DNA from: RGIG5579 sp045655865
GTDB taxonomy: Bacteria > Bacillota > Clostridia > Oscillospirales > SIG627
Assembly: GCA_045655865.1 (NCBI GenBank)
Contig: JAZOQB010000028.1
Coordinates: forward strand, 1-24,186
Direction of reading: 5' to 3'
DNA length: 24,186 nucleotides
Positions 15,512 through 22,420 of the stretch are shown piece by piece (within the stretch, counting starts at the first letter, position 1; each line of letters opens with the position of its first letter). The position numbers and the translations under genes were made by a program. The notes under the pieces were generated by a model that did no database searches, was not told the DNA's origin, and worked only from the letters and a program-made list of their open reading frames with translations.

Positions 15512-16855
15512 ATGAAACGAATCTCCGCGCTCCTGGCGGCGCTTCTATTGGTCTTCTGTTCACTCCCCTTTTCTGCCTTTGCGGAAAAAGATGCTATTTA
15601 CGATCTTGAACTGGATTCCCAGGGAGTCTATGTGGTCAACTTGGAAACGGACACCGCCCTTTACGAAAAGGCCGCCGATGCCAGAATGTTCCCCGCCTCC
15701 ATTACCAAGATCATGACTGCCATGGTGGTGCTGGAAATGTGTCCGCAACCACAAGACGTGATCATCACCGTCCCCCAAACCGCAATGTTCCAGCACATTA
15801 TCGACGACGGCGGAGTCAACATGCAACTAGAAAAAGGAGAGAGCTTCACCGCCTACGATCTTCTTGCAGGTCTCATGCTCTACTCTTACTGTGACGCCGG
15901 CGAACTTCTCGCCTACCACTTCGGCGGAGAAAACGTTTCCGCCTTCGTTGAAAAAATGAATGAAAAAGCCAAGGAGCTGGGGCTGGAAAAAAGCACTCAT
16001 TTTGCCAACGCTCACGGCCTTCATCATCCCGATCACTATTCCACTCCCCGGGATGCCGCCCGCTTTTTTCAGGCGGCTCTGGAAATTCCTCTCTTCCGGG
16101 AGATCATCTCCACCCGCTCCTACACCATCCCCGCCACCGAATGTCACGGGGCACGTTCTTTTAAAGCATCCGTAGGGATTTATCACGAAACGGATCCCTA
16201 TCACCTGGACGCCTTTGTTGGCGGCAAATCCGGTTTTACCGATCAAGCCGGAAGGTGTCTTGCCACCTACAGTGAAAAAGACGGCGTCTCTTACATTTCC
16301 GTTCTCCTTGGCGCCAACATGGATGCAAACCGGAACTATACCGGCAACATGGCTCAGGTCGAAACCCATCTTCTCATCTCCTACGCCTATGAAAACTATC
16401 AGATCCAAACCGTTCTGGAAAAGGGCACCGAGGTGGCAACGATTCCCGTCACCGATTCCGACACCGCCCTCCCCGTCCTTGCCGGAGAAGAGATCCGGGT
16501 GCTGACCAGAAAAGGTACCACTCTTCGTTATTCTCTCGTCCTACCCGAGGCCATTCCGGTCACAGAGGTAGCCGACGGAAAGCAGATCGGTCACGCCAAA
16601 CTCATTTCCAACGAAGAGGAGGCAAAAGGGAGCTATCCCCTTCTCCTTTCTTGGAACAACGTTCCTATTGTCACCAGATCCGTCTTAGAAAAAGGCGCCC
16701 AAAATGCAGCGAACGCCGTGACGGGAATTTTTCGAAATGATAAGATCTTTGTCACTCTTCTCATCATCCTGCTTTTGGTCATCGCCATCTGCATCCCCGC
16801 CTTTCATCTGGCCCGCAGGATTCACAGCAAAAAATCCCACCGTCCAAAGCATTGA
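15512..16855 (+). CDS. S11-family D-alanyl-D-alanine carboxypeptidase-like protein with altered SxN and KTG motifs
   Basis: A 447-aa exported penicillin-binding-protein homologue of the DacA/DacF type, trimming peptidoglycan stem peptides outside the membrane. The signal peptide ends AFA-E near residue 24. The catalytic SITK is at 63-66. The second motif, normally S-x-N in a context such as SGNDAA, reads SYCDAG (Ser125, Cys127). The third, normally KTG, is KSG at 239-241. The surrounding family pattern (MNEKAKELGLEKSTHFANAH, then GLHHPDHYST, and TDQAGRCLA) is intact. A C-terminal membrane anchor spans about 410-430 (FVTLLIILLLVIAICIP) with a basic cytoplasmic tail. GAGGAA lies upstream of the ATG. 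Activity is uncertain because of the Asn-to-Cys change; the fold is not. Confidence 0.9.
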   Translation: MKRISALLAALLLVFCSLPFSAFAEKDAIYDLELDSQGVYVVNLETDTALYEKAADARMFPASITKIMTAMVVLEMCPQPQDVIITVPQTAMFQHIIDDGGVNMQLEKGESFTAYDLLAGLMLYSYCDAGELLAYHFGGENVSAFVEKMNEKAKELGLEKSTHFANAHGLHHPDHYSTPRDAARFFQAALEIPLFREIISTRSYTIPATECHGARSFKASVGIYHETDPYHLDAFVGGKSGFTDQAGRCLATYSEKDGVSYISVLLGANMDANRNYTGNMAQVETHLLISYAYENYQIQTVLEKGTEVATIPVTDSDTALPVLAGEEIRVLTRKGTTLRYSLVLPEAIPVTEVADGKQIGHAKLISNEEEAKGSYPLLLSWNNVPIVTRSVLEKGAQNAANAVTGIFRNDKIFVTLLIILLLVIAICIPAFHLARRIHSKKSHRPKH

Positions 16856-16865
16856 GACGTTTGAT

Positions 16866-16900
16866 AAAAAAGCGTTTTGCAAAACGCAAAAGGCTTTTTT
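16866..16900. terminator. Bidirectional terminator between convergent operons
   Basis: AAAAAAGC and GCTTTTTT frame an inner palindrome GTTTTGCAAAAC. It lies just after the carboxypeptidase stop and downstream of the convergent gyrB-like operon, and has T-runs on both strands. A second small hairpin (ACCG at 16931 with CGGT at 16942, then CTTTTC on the minus strand) directly follows the minus-strand stop at 16955. Confidence 0.78.
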
Positions 16901-16954
16901 CGTTGTTATATTTATTTTCGTTTTGAAAAGACCGCTCCGGACGGTTTTCCAGAA

Positions 16955-17416
16955 CTAGAACAGATCAAAAAACTTTTTGTCAAATGGCAAAGGAATCACA
17001 AAACGCAGCTCCAATTCCGGATCGGGAAAGGGTATCAGTCCGTCCCGGAACTGACGCCGATCATCCACGAAAATAAGGCTCATTCCCGCCGCTTCCACAC
17101 TTCTCCGTGGAATTCCCCAGCCCCCTGCCAGTACGCGCCCGCAAAGACGGGCGGTGCACAGAAAGAGAACCTCTCCCTTTTCATCGGGTTCGGAAAGAGG
17201 ACGAGCCAGAAAAAGCTTTGCCGGATCGATTCCCATTTCCCGGAGAAGATCCAGCGCCTCCCGAGGGGCTCGCGGCAGGTGGTAGCGGAACATCCGACTT
17301 CCCACGTCTCCACTGATCTTATCCGGTAAAGCAGCATACTGAGCCTTTGTATCCTCGCAAAAAAGCTCCAGTTTGTAGGAGTCCAGTTCAAATATTTTCC
17401 CCGTTTTCTTCTGCAA
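16955..17416 (-). CDS. Unrecognised 153-aa protein overlapping the end of yigZ
   Basis: I do not recognise a family. The frame starts at TTG (17416), where GGGGG lies 6 nt upstream inside the yigZ gene, and overlaps yigZ by 29 nt. No better start exists before the Met at GSRMFRYHL, which would lose half the protein. The product is soluble, with no signal or membrane segment. It has mixed charge: an N-terminal IFELDSYKLELFCEDTKAQ region, a helical REALDLLREMGIDPAKLF, a Cys pair in LFLCTARLCGRVLAGGWGIP and a hydrophobic ending LRFVIPLPFDKKFFDLF. Codon use resembles neighbours, and competing frames are shorter. It is the last gene of the gyrB-like operon. A functional link to YigZ or to the topoisomerase is possible but unproven. 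Confidence 0.6.
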   Translation of the reverse strand: MQKKTGKIFELDSYKLELFCEDTKAQYAALPDKISGDVGSRMFRYHLPRAPREALDLLREMGIDPAKLFLARPLSEPDEKGEVLFLCTARLCGRVLAGGWGIPRRSVEAAGMSLIFVDDRRQFRDGLIPFPDPELELRFVIPLPFDKKFFDLF

Positions 17417-18023
17417 AGGTATCCCCCACAATCTTGAAAATAATTTTGCCCCCGGAAAGGTCAGAAAGAATCTCCTCCAGCTTCTCCCGGTCACCCCTTG
17501 ATACCAAAAGATCAAGGGTCACATCTTCCCCGAACGCCTTTTTCCCCATGCGGTATCCTCTGGCGTTCAATTCAAATTCCACCTTAGAAAAAAGCGAATA
17601 GGGGATCTGTGCTTTGGCCTGATGAAAAAGAGAAAAACGACAAATGCCCGCGGCAGCCACCGCATCTCTGGCTCCTCTGGCATAAGCGCGAGCCAGCCCC
17701 CCGGCTCCCAAAAGGATCCCACCAAAATACCGGGTCACCACAACGCATACGCCGGTAACTTCTTCTTTTTTCAAAACCTCCAGCATAGGGATCCCCCCGG
17801 TCCCTTTGGGTTCTCCATCATCGTCAAAGCGTTGAATGTTCCCCTCGCGGTTAATGAACGCCAAAACGTGGTGATTGGCCCCGGGGTGTTCTCTCCGTAG
17901 TCTCTCGCGAAACTCCAGCGCTTCTTCCCAACTCTCACAAGGGCATGCCGTTCCGATAAATTCACTCTTTTTTTCCGTAAAACGGCTTTCGGAAAGGGAG
18001 CGAACCGTGCGATAACTCTCCAT
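17388..18023 (-). CDS. YigZ/IMPACT family protein (UPF0029)
   Basis: A 211-aa cytoplasmic protein of the YigZ/YvyE/IMPACT family. The hallmark RFDDDGEPKGTGGIPMLEVL is at about 64-83 and the UPF0029 signature VTRYFGGILLGAGGLARAYA at about 95-115. The C-terminal part from about 140 is the ferredoxin-like DUF1949 domain (KVEFELNARGYRM, TLDLLVSRGDREKLEE). Eukaryotic IMPACT modulates the GCN2 kinase; the bacterial role is unclear, possibly linked to ribosomes or nucleic acids. The start overlaps the gyrB-like stop (TGATG), implying translational coupling. Confidence 0.95.
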   Translation of the reverse strand: MESYRTVRSLSESRFTEKKSEFIGTACPCESWEEALEFRERLRREHPGANHHVLAFINREGNIQRFDDDGEPKGTGGIPMLEVLKKEEVTGVCVVVTRYFGGILLGAGGLARAYARGARDAVAAAGICRFSLFHQAKAQIPYSLFSKVEFELNARGYRMGKKAFGEDVTLDLLVSRGDREKLEEILSDLSGGKIIFKIVGDTFAEENGENI

Positions 18024-20056
18024 CAGTATGCATCCGCCAGATCAATATAAAGATGCCCGTTCTCGGAAATATAGCGTTTTCTTCCTTCCAGATCATCCCC
18101 CAACAGGGTCTCGAACATTTCTCTGGTAGCCAACTCATCCTCCGGCATAATGCGGACCAGCCTTCGGGTAGCCGGATCCATGGTGGTGCGACGCATCATA
18201 TCCGGTTCGTTTTCACCCAAGCCCTTAGACCGCTGAATCGTGTATTTTTTTCCCTCCAGCTTGGCCAGGATCTTAGCCTTTTCCTTTTCGTCATAAGCAA
18301 AGAAGATCTCATCCTTGCAACTGATCTCATAGAGAGGCGACTCTGCAATATAGACCCTTCCCTTTTCAATCAAAGTGGGAAGCAGCCGATAAAACATGGT
18401 CAAGATCAAAGTGCGGATCTGGTATCCGTCCTCGTCGGCATCGGTGCAGATAATAATTTTGTTCCATTTCAGGTTATCGTAATTAAATTGTGCCAGATCC
18501 TTGTGTCCTTTGCCAATTTCCACGCCACAGCCGATCACCCGCAAAAGATCCACAATAATTTCACTTTTAAAGATTCGGTCATACCCGCATTTCAAGCAGT
18601 TAAGGGTCTTACCCCGAACGGGAATGATCGCTTGAAACTCCGCATCCCGTCCCAATTTACAGCTTCCCAGCGCAGAGTCTCCCTCCACAATGTAAAGCTC
18701 TCTTTTTTCTTTATCTTTGGACCGGCAGTTGGCAAATTTTTCAATGCGGTTGGTAACGTCCAAACTTCCCGCAAGCTTCTTTTTAATATTGACTCGGGCA
18801 CTCTCCGCACTCTCTCGACTGCGCTTATTGATCAAGACCTGGGTAGCAATGCGATCGGCATCCAGTGGGTTTTCCGTAAAATAGATCTCCAATTTTTCAT
18901 CGAAGAATTCCGTCATGGCCTCCGCGATGAATTTATTGGTCACTTCCTTTTTCGTCTGATCGGAAAAAGAGGCCACGTTGGAAAAACAGTTGGTCACCAA
19001 AACCAAGCAGTCCTCCACGTCCTGGAAGCTGATCTTCTGCTCGTTTTTGTTGTATTTTCCATTATTCTTCAAATGCCCGTCCACAGCCCTCAAAAAGCTG
19101 GAACGAACTGCTTTTTCCGGACTGCCTCCATGCTCTAGCCAGCTGGAATTGTGGTAGTACTCCAGTCTCTGACATTTGGCAGAAAAGCAGAAGGAAACCT
19201 CCATGCGCACGTCGTATTCCGTTTTATCTTCCCGGTCGCGTCCGCGTTTTTCTCCCTCCCAAAATACCGGTAAGGTGAGAGTCCCGACCTTTCCCTCTCC
19301 CTCTGCTTCCTCTTCTTCCCGGATCTGGGCAATTTCCCGAACGTAATCCAAAATACCCTCTTTGTAAAGAAAGGCATGCTCATGCCATGCGCCATCTTGT
19401 GTTTGATAGCGCAAAGACAGTTCCAAACCTCCGTTGACTACCGCCTGGCGGCGCATCACATCGACAAAATACTCCTCCGGGATGTGGATCTCCGTAAAAA
19501 CCTGCAGATCCGGCTTCCAAGTGATGACGGTTCCGGTGCGTCGACGGGTCGTAGGTTCTTTTTGAAGCTCTCCTGCCACCTCGCCCTTTTGAAACTGAAT
19601 CGAGTACCTTGTTCCGCGGCTGAAAGACTCCACCGACATAAATTCTGAGCTGTATTGGGTCGCGCAAGCGCCCAGACCGTTAAGGCCCAGAGAATACTGG
19701 TAAGCTCCTCCCTGAGCGTTATCGTATTTTCCTCCGGCGTAAAGCTCACAGAAGATCAATTCCCAGTTATACCTTCCCTCTTTTTCATTCCAGTCCAAGG
19801 GAATTCCGCGTCCAAAGTCCTCCACTGTGATCACGTGGTCCTTTGTCACCGAAACACGGATCACCTCGCCAAAGCCCGCTCTGGCCTCGTCAATGGAATT
19901 GGAAAGGATCTCAAAGAAGGAATGTGCGCAGCCATCCAATCCATCGGAACCGAAAATAACTCCGGGACGCTTACGAACCCGTTCAGCGCCCTTGAGACTT
20001 TGGATGCTCTGATCGTTGTACTCCGCCGGTCTTCTTTTCTTCGTTGCTTCCGCCAT
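18023..20056 (-). CDS. Divergent type IIA topoisomerase B subunit (GyrB/ParE paralogue)
   Basis: A 677-aa ATPase subunit of a type IIA topoisomerase. GHKL ATPase motifs: Glu49 and Asn53 in FFEILSNSIDEARAG, Asp80 in VEDFGRGIPL, then an ATP-lid form SLGLNGLG in place of SGGLHGVG. The transducer has QTKK at 367-370. The TOPRIM domain has EGD at 458-460 (VEGDSALGSCKLGRD) and the metal triad D539, D541, D543 in TDADEDG instead of TDADVDG. These changes set it apart from housekeeping GyrB and ParE. The ATG at 20056 has AAGGAG upstream and the conserved N-terminal YNDQSIQSLKGAERVRKRPG, shortened to SIQSLKGAERVRKRPG, follows; the longer reading runs into the promoter. No gyrA/parC partner is adjacent; yigZ follows instead. 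Confidence 0.92.
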   Translation of the reverse strand: MAEATKKRRPAEYNDQSIQSLKGAERVRKRPGVIFGSDGLDGCAHSFFEILSNSIDEARAGFGEVIRVSVTKDHVITVEDFGRGIPLDWNEKEGRYNWELIFCELYAGGKYDNAQGGAYQYSLGLNGLGACATQYSSEFMSVESFSRGTRYSIQFQKGEVAGELQKEPTTRRRTGTVITWKPDLQVFTEIHIPEEYFVDVMRRQAVVNGGLELSLRYQTQDGAWHEHAFLYKEGILDYVREIAQIREEEEAEGEGKVGTLTLPVFWEGEKRGRDREDKTEYDVRMEVSFCFSAKCQRLEYYHNSSWLEHGGSPEKAVRSSFLRAVDGHLKNNGKYNKNEQKISFQDVEDCLVLVTNCFSNVASFSDQTKKEVTNKFIAEAMTEFFDEKLEIYFTENPLDADRIATQVLINKRSRESAESARVNIKKKLAGSLDVTNRIEKFANCRSKDKEKRELYIVEGDSALGSCKLGRDAEFQAIIPVRGKTLNCLKCGYDRIFKSEIIVDLLRVIGCGVEIGKGHKDLAQFNYDNLKWNKIIICTDADEDGYQIRTLILTMFYRLLPTLIEKGRVYIAESPLYEISCKDEIFFAYDEKEKAKILAKLEGKKYTIQRSKGLGENEPDMMRRTTMDPATRRLVRIMPEDELATREMFETLLGDDLEGRKRYISENGHLYIDLADAY

Positions 20057-20089
20057 GAAAAACTCCTTGATTTTTGTCACAATACCGTG

Positions 20090-20107
20090 ATAGGAATTAT
20101 TTCCTAT
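20090..20107. repeat. Inverted repeat over the gyrB-like transcription start, candidate operator
   Basis: ATAGGAA-TTAT-TTCCTAT is a perfect 7-bp palindrome that touches the -10 box (20106-20111) and covers the expected start site of the minus-strand promoter. A second perfect palindrome, TTCTTG-ACCC-CAAGAA, lies just upstream of the -35 at 20137-20152. The paired placement suggests control by a DNA-binding protein. Confidence 0.5.
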
Positions 20108-20134
20108 TATAATTGAAATATCATTTTTCGTCAA
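20106..20134 (-). promoter_or_regulatory. Promoter of the gyrB-like operon
   Basis: On the minus strand TTGACG (20129-20134) and TATAAT (20106-20111) are separated by 17 bp, about 50 nt before the ATG at 20056. Close to consensus. Confidence 0.88.
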
Positions 20135-20136
20135 CC

Positions 20137-20152
20137 TTCTTGACCCCAAGAA
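20137..20152. repeat. Palindrome upstream of the gyrB-like -35
   Basis: TTCTTG-ACCC-CAAGAA has perfect 6-bp arms, placed 3 bp upstream of the -35 of the gyrB-like promoter and about 95 bp upstream of the divergent kinase promoter. Possible regulator site. Confidence 0.35.
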
Positions 20153-20247
20153 AAAAAGGGCTTGTGAAAACAACTTATTCTCTCTCTGAAAAATGAGAAA
20201 GCCTCTGAAAAAATAGCGGGAATCTCGGGTTTTTCTCCTTTTCGCAG

Positions 20248-20277
20248 TTGACACAGCTCTTGGCTGTGTGGTATAAT
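20248..20277 (+). promoter_or_regulatory. Promoter of the FGGY kinase operon
   Basis: TTGACA at 20248-20253 and TATAAT at 20272-20277 with an 18-bp spacer and an extended TG before the -10. It starts a leader of about 55 nt before the kinase ATG. Both hexamers are consensus, so the basal promoter should be strong unless repressed. Confidence 0.92.
20251..20269. promoter_or_regulatory. Palindromic operator inside the kinase-operon promoter
   Basis: ACACAGC-TCTTG-GCTGTGT is a perfect inverted repeat of 7-bp arms. It starts inside the -35 and fills most of the spacer. A protein bound here would block RNA polymerase, so repression relieved by a substrate is the natural reading. It does not match a CcpA cre site. 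The regulator gene is not identifiable in this window. Confidence 0.7.
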
Positions 20278-20337
20278 CAAGAAAAGATGGAGAGGAAGAT
20301 TTTTCCTTCAAAATCCCAATCTTCAAGGAGAAAAACC

Positions 20338-21756
20338 ATGAATTTACTGGGAATCGACGTGGGCACTACTTCCCTGAAGGCTGTGTGCTTTGATGAATCA
20401 GGGACCCGCCTTGCCGAGACCAATATCGACTATATTTTGGATGCCCACGAAGACCTGGTGGAATTTGACCCCAAAGAATACATACGGATCATGCACCAAG
20501 CCATAGACCAGATCGGAGCCCGGGTGAAGATCGACGCTATCTCCATCGATACCCAAGGCGAAACCATGATCCTTACTGACGAGACGGGCGAACCCACCAT
20601 GCCCGCTATCGTGTGGCTGGATAACCGCGCCACCGCCGAGGCAGAAGAAATTGCCCGCCATTTTGGTCAGGAAAAGATCTACCGGGTCACCGGTCAGCCG
20701 GAAACTACCGGCGGCTGGCCCGGATGCAAGCTTCTCTGGGTACAGCGGAATCTTCCCCAGGTTTGGCAGAAAACCAAAAAGATCTTCCTCTTGGAAGATT
20801 GGCTGCTTTGGAATCTGTCGGGAGAATTCGTCACCGAACCCACACTTCAGTCCTCTTCCATTTATTTGGATATTACGAAAAAAGACTGGTGGGACGAAAT
20901 GCTCGACTACATCAACGTCCCTCGTTCCATGCTCCCCCGTATCGTCCCCTCTGCTACGAGGGTGGGCTCTTTTGGCAACGTCGCTGTTGTCACAGGCGCC
21001 CTGGATCAAATCGCCGGGGCAATCGGGGTCGGCGTTGTAGATGAGAACATCGTCAGCGAGATGACCGGCACCATCATGGCCATCTGCGTAGTCACCGATA
21101 CCATCCCACCCTTTGATCCCAATTCAAAAATTCCCTGTCACCTTCACGCCGTAGAGGGAAAATTTGTAAGTCTTCTCTGGTCCTCCACCGCAGGCATGGC
21201 CCTGAAGTGGTTCCGGAACTCCTTTTCCGAATCCCTTTCTTTCCGAGAGCTGGACGACCTGGCAGAACAGGCAGGTCCCGGCGCAGGAGGGGTTACCATG
21301 CTCCCCTATTTGTGCGGCTCCACCATGCCGGTCTACAATCCGGATGCCCGCGGCGCTTTCTGGGGTCTGACCCTTGCCCACGGCAGAGGTCACCTGGCCC
21401 GCGCCATTTTGGAGGCCGTAGCTTTTACCCTAAAAGACGATCTGGAATGCATCGGCGCTAAGTGCGACGAGATCCGTATCACCGGCGGCGGTGCCACAAG
21501 TCCTCTTTGGTCTCAGATCAAGTCGGACGTTACCGGCCTTCGTCTTGCCACCTTAAAGGAAAAGGAATCCGCCTGCTTGGGCAGCGCCATCTTGGCCGGT
21601 GTAGGCTGCGGAATATATCCTTCTGTGGAAGAGGCCTGTAAAAAGATTGTGCAAACCAAGAAAATTTATTCCCCAAGCGGCACAGATTATTCCGAACCTT
21701 ACCGGCGTTATCACACGCTGGACGGTATGTTGAATCATCCGGAGATCAAAATATAA
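20338..21756 (+). CDS. FGGY-family carbohydrate kinase (xylulokinase-like)
   Basis: A 472-aa kinase that phosphorylates a ketose, sugar alcohol or sugar acid with ATP in the cytoplasm. It opens with the phosphate-1 motif MNLLGIDVGTTSLKAV. Substrate-site segments include DTQGETMIL and AIVWLDNRA; the catalytic Asp is Asp223 in GALDQIAGAIGVG. The adenosine motif TGGGATSPLWSQIKSDVTG lies at 382-400, and ACLGSAILAGVGCGIY follows. The size is close to XylB, but some substrate-site segments differ, for example WPGCKLLWVQRN, so xylulose should not be assumed. The ATG at 20338 has AAGGAG upstream; the longer reading passes through the promoter. First gene of a four-gene operon; the next gene starts 55 nt later. 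Confidence 0.93.
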   Translation: MNLLGIDVGTTSLKAVCFDESGTRLAETNIDYILDAHEDLVEFDPKEYIRIMHQAIDQIGARVKIDAISIDTQGETMILTDETGEPTMPAIVWLDNRATAEAEEIARHFGQEKIYRVTGQPETTGGWPGCKLLWVQRNLPQVWQKTKKIFLLEDWLLWNLSGEFVTEPTLQSSSIYLDITKKDWWDEMLDYINVPRSMLPRIVPSATRVGSFGNVAVVTGALDQIAGAIGVGVVDENIVSEMTGTIMAICVVTDTIPPFDPNSKIPCHLHAVEGKFVSLLWSSTAGMALKWFRNSFSESLSFRELDDLAEQAGPGAGGVTMLPYLCGSTMPVYNPDARGAFWGLTLAHGRGHLARAILEAVAFTLKDDLECIGAKCDEIRITGGGATSPLWSQIKSDVTGLRLATLKEKESACLGSAILAGVGCGIYPSVEEACKKIVQTKKIYSPSGTDYSEPYRRYHTLDGMLNHPEIKI

Positions 21757-21811
21757 CAAAAGTAGCAAAGCTTAAAAGTCTATTTTATTTTGAAAATCGA
21801 GGTAAAAAATC

Positions 21812-22408
21812 ATGAAAAAAGAAGCGTTGGAGGCTGCTCAGAACTCCTTTGTTCTGGAAGCGGAAGAAATTAAAAGAGCCTCCGAGATCATGGATTGGGA
21901 CGCCTTCTCCAAAGCCGTCCAGGTTCTTGCCAAGGCAGAACGGATCGGTACCGCCGGTTGCGGTCACTCCGGCATCTGTTGCGCCCACTTTGCCCATTCC
22001 CTTTGTTGCATTGAGCGACCGGCCAGATTGATTTCTCCGGCCGAGGCTGTTCACGGTGCCATGGGCTTCATTCAGAAAGGCGACGTTATGGTGCTGGCCT
22101 CCCGAGGCGGCAAAACGGCCGAGCTGATTCCCATTATGAACATTGCCCGCACGAAGGGCGCCATCATTATCTCCGTCACAGAAAGAATGGATTCCCCCCT
22201 GGCCCAAGGTGCAGATATCGTCCTTCCCATGAAAGTAGAAAAGGAGACGGATAAGTACAACTCCCAGTCCACCTCCAGCTTTGTAGCCTTAAGCGCTGTG
22301 TTTGACGCTCTGCAAACCGCCCTGATTGAGGAAACCGGTTACGTCAACGAACAATTCGCCCTGATCCATCCCGCCGGAGCCGTGGGAGAAAGATTAAATA
22401 AAAAGTAA
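21812..22408 (+). CDS. Single-domain SIS sugar-phosphate isomerase, KdsD/GutQ-like
   Basis: A 198-aa cytoplasmic protein consisting only of a SIS domain like that of KdsD, KpsF and GutQ, which interconvert ribulose 5-phosphate and arabinose 5-phosphate. GCGHSGICCAHFAHSL (49-64) is the phosphosugar loop. The order of motifs then matches KdsD: SPAEAVHGAMG with His81, VLASRGGKTAEL, DSPLAQGADIVLPMKVEKE and IHPAGAVGERL with His186. The two His correspond to the catalytic pair region of KdsD. The C-terminal CBS domains of full-length KdsD are absent. GAGG lies 9 nt before the ATG. As second gene of the operon, it probably isomerises the kinase product or a related phosphosugar; the substrate may not be arabinose 5-phosphate. 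Confidence 0.88.
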   Translation: MKKEALEAAQNSFVLEAEEIKRASEIMDWDAFSKAVQVLAKAERIGTAGCGHSGICCAHFAHSLCCIERPARLISPAEAVHGAMGFIQKGDVMVLASRGGKTAELIPIMNIARTKGAIIISVTERMDSPLAQGADIVLPMKVEKETDKYNSQSTSSFVALSAVFDALQTALIEETGYVNEQFALIHPAGAVGERLNKK

Positions 22409-22420
22409 AGGAATAAGACC

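Noticed and set aside
18053..19138. 361-codon plus-strand frame opposite the gyrB-like gene
   Set aside because: Antisense to conserved TOPRIM coding sequence, no promoter or ribosome binding site of its own.
20057..20326. 90-residue N-terminal extension of the gyrB-like protein
   Set aside because: It would be read through a near-consensus promoter; the ATG at 20056 has AAGGAG and matches the family N-terminus.
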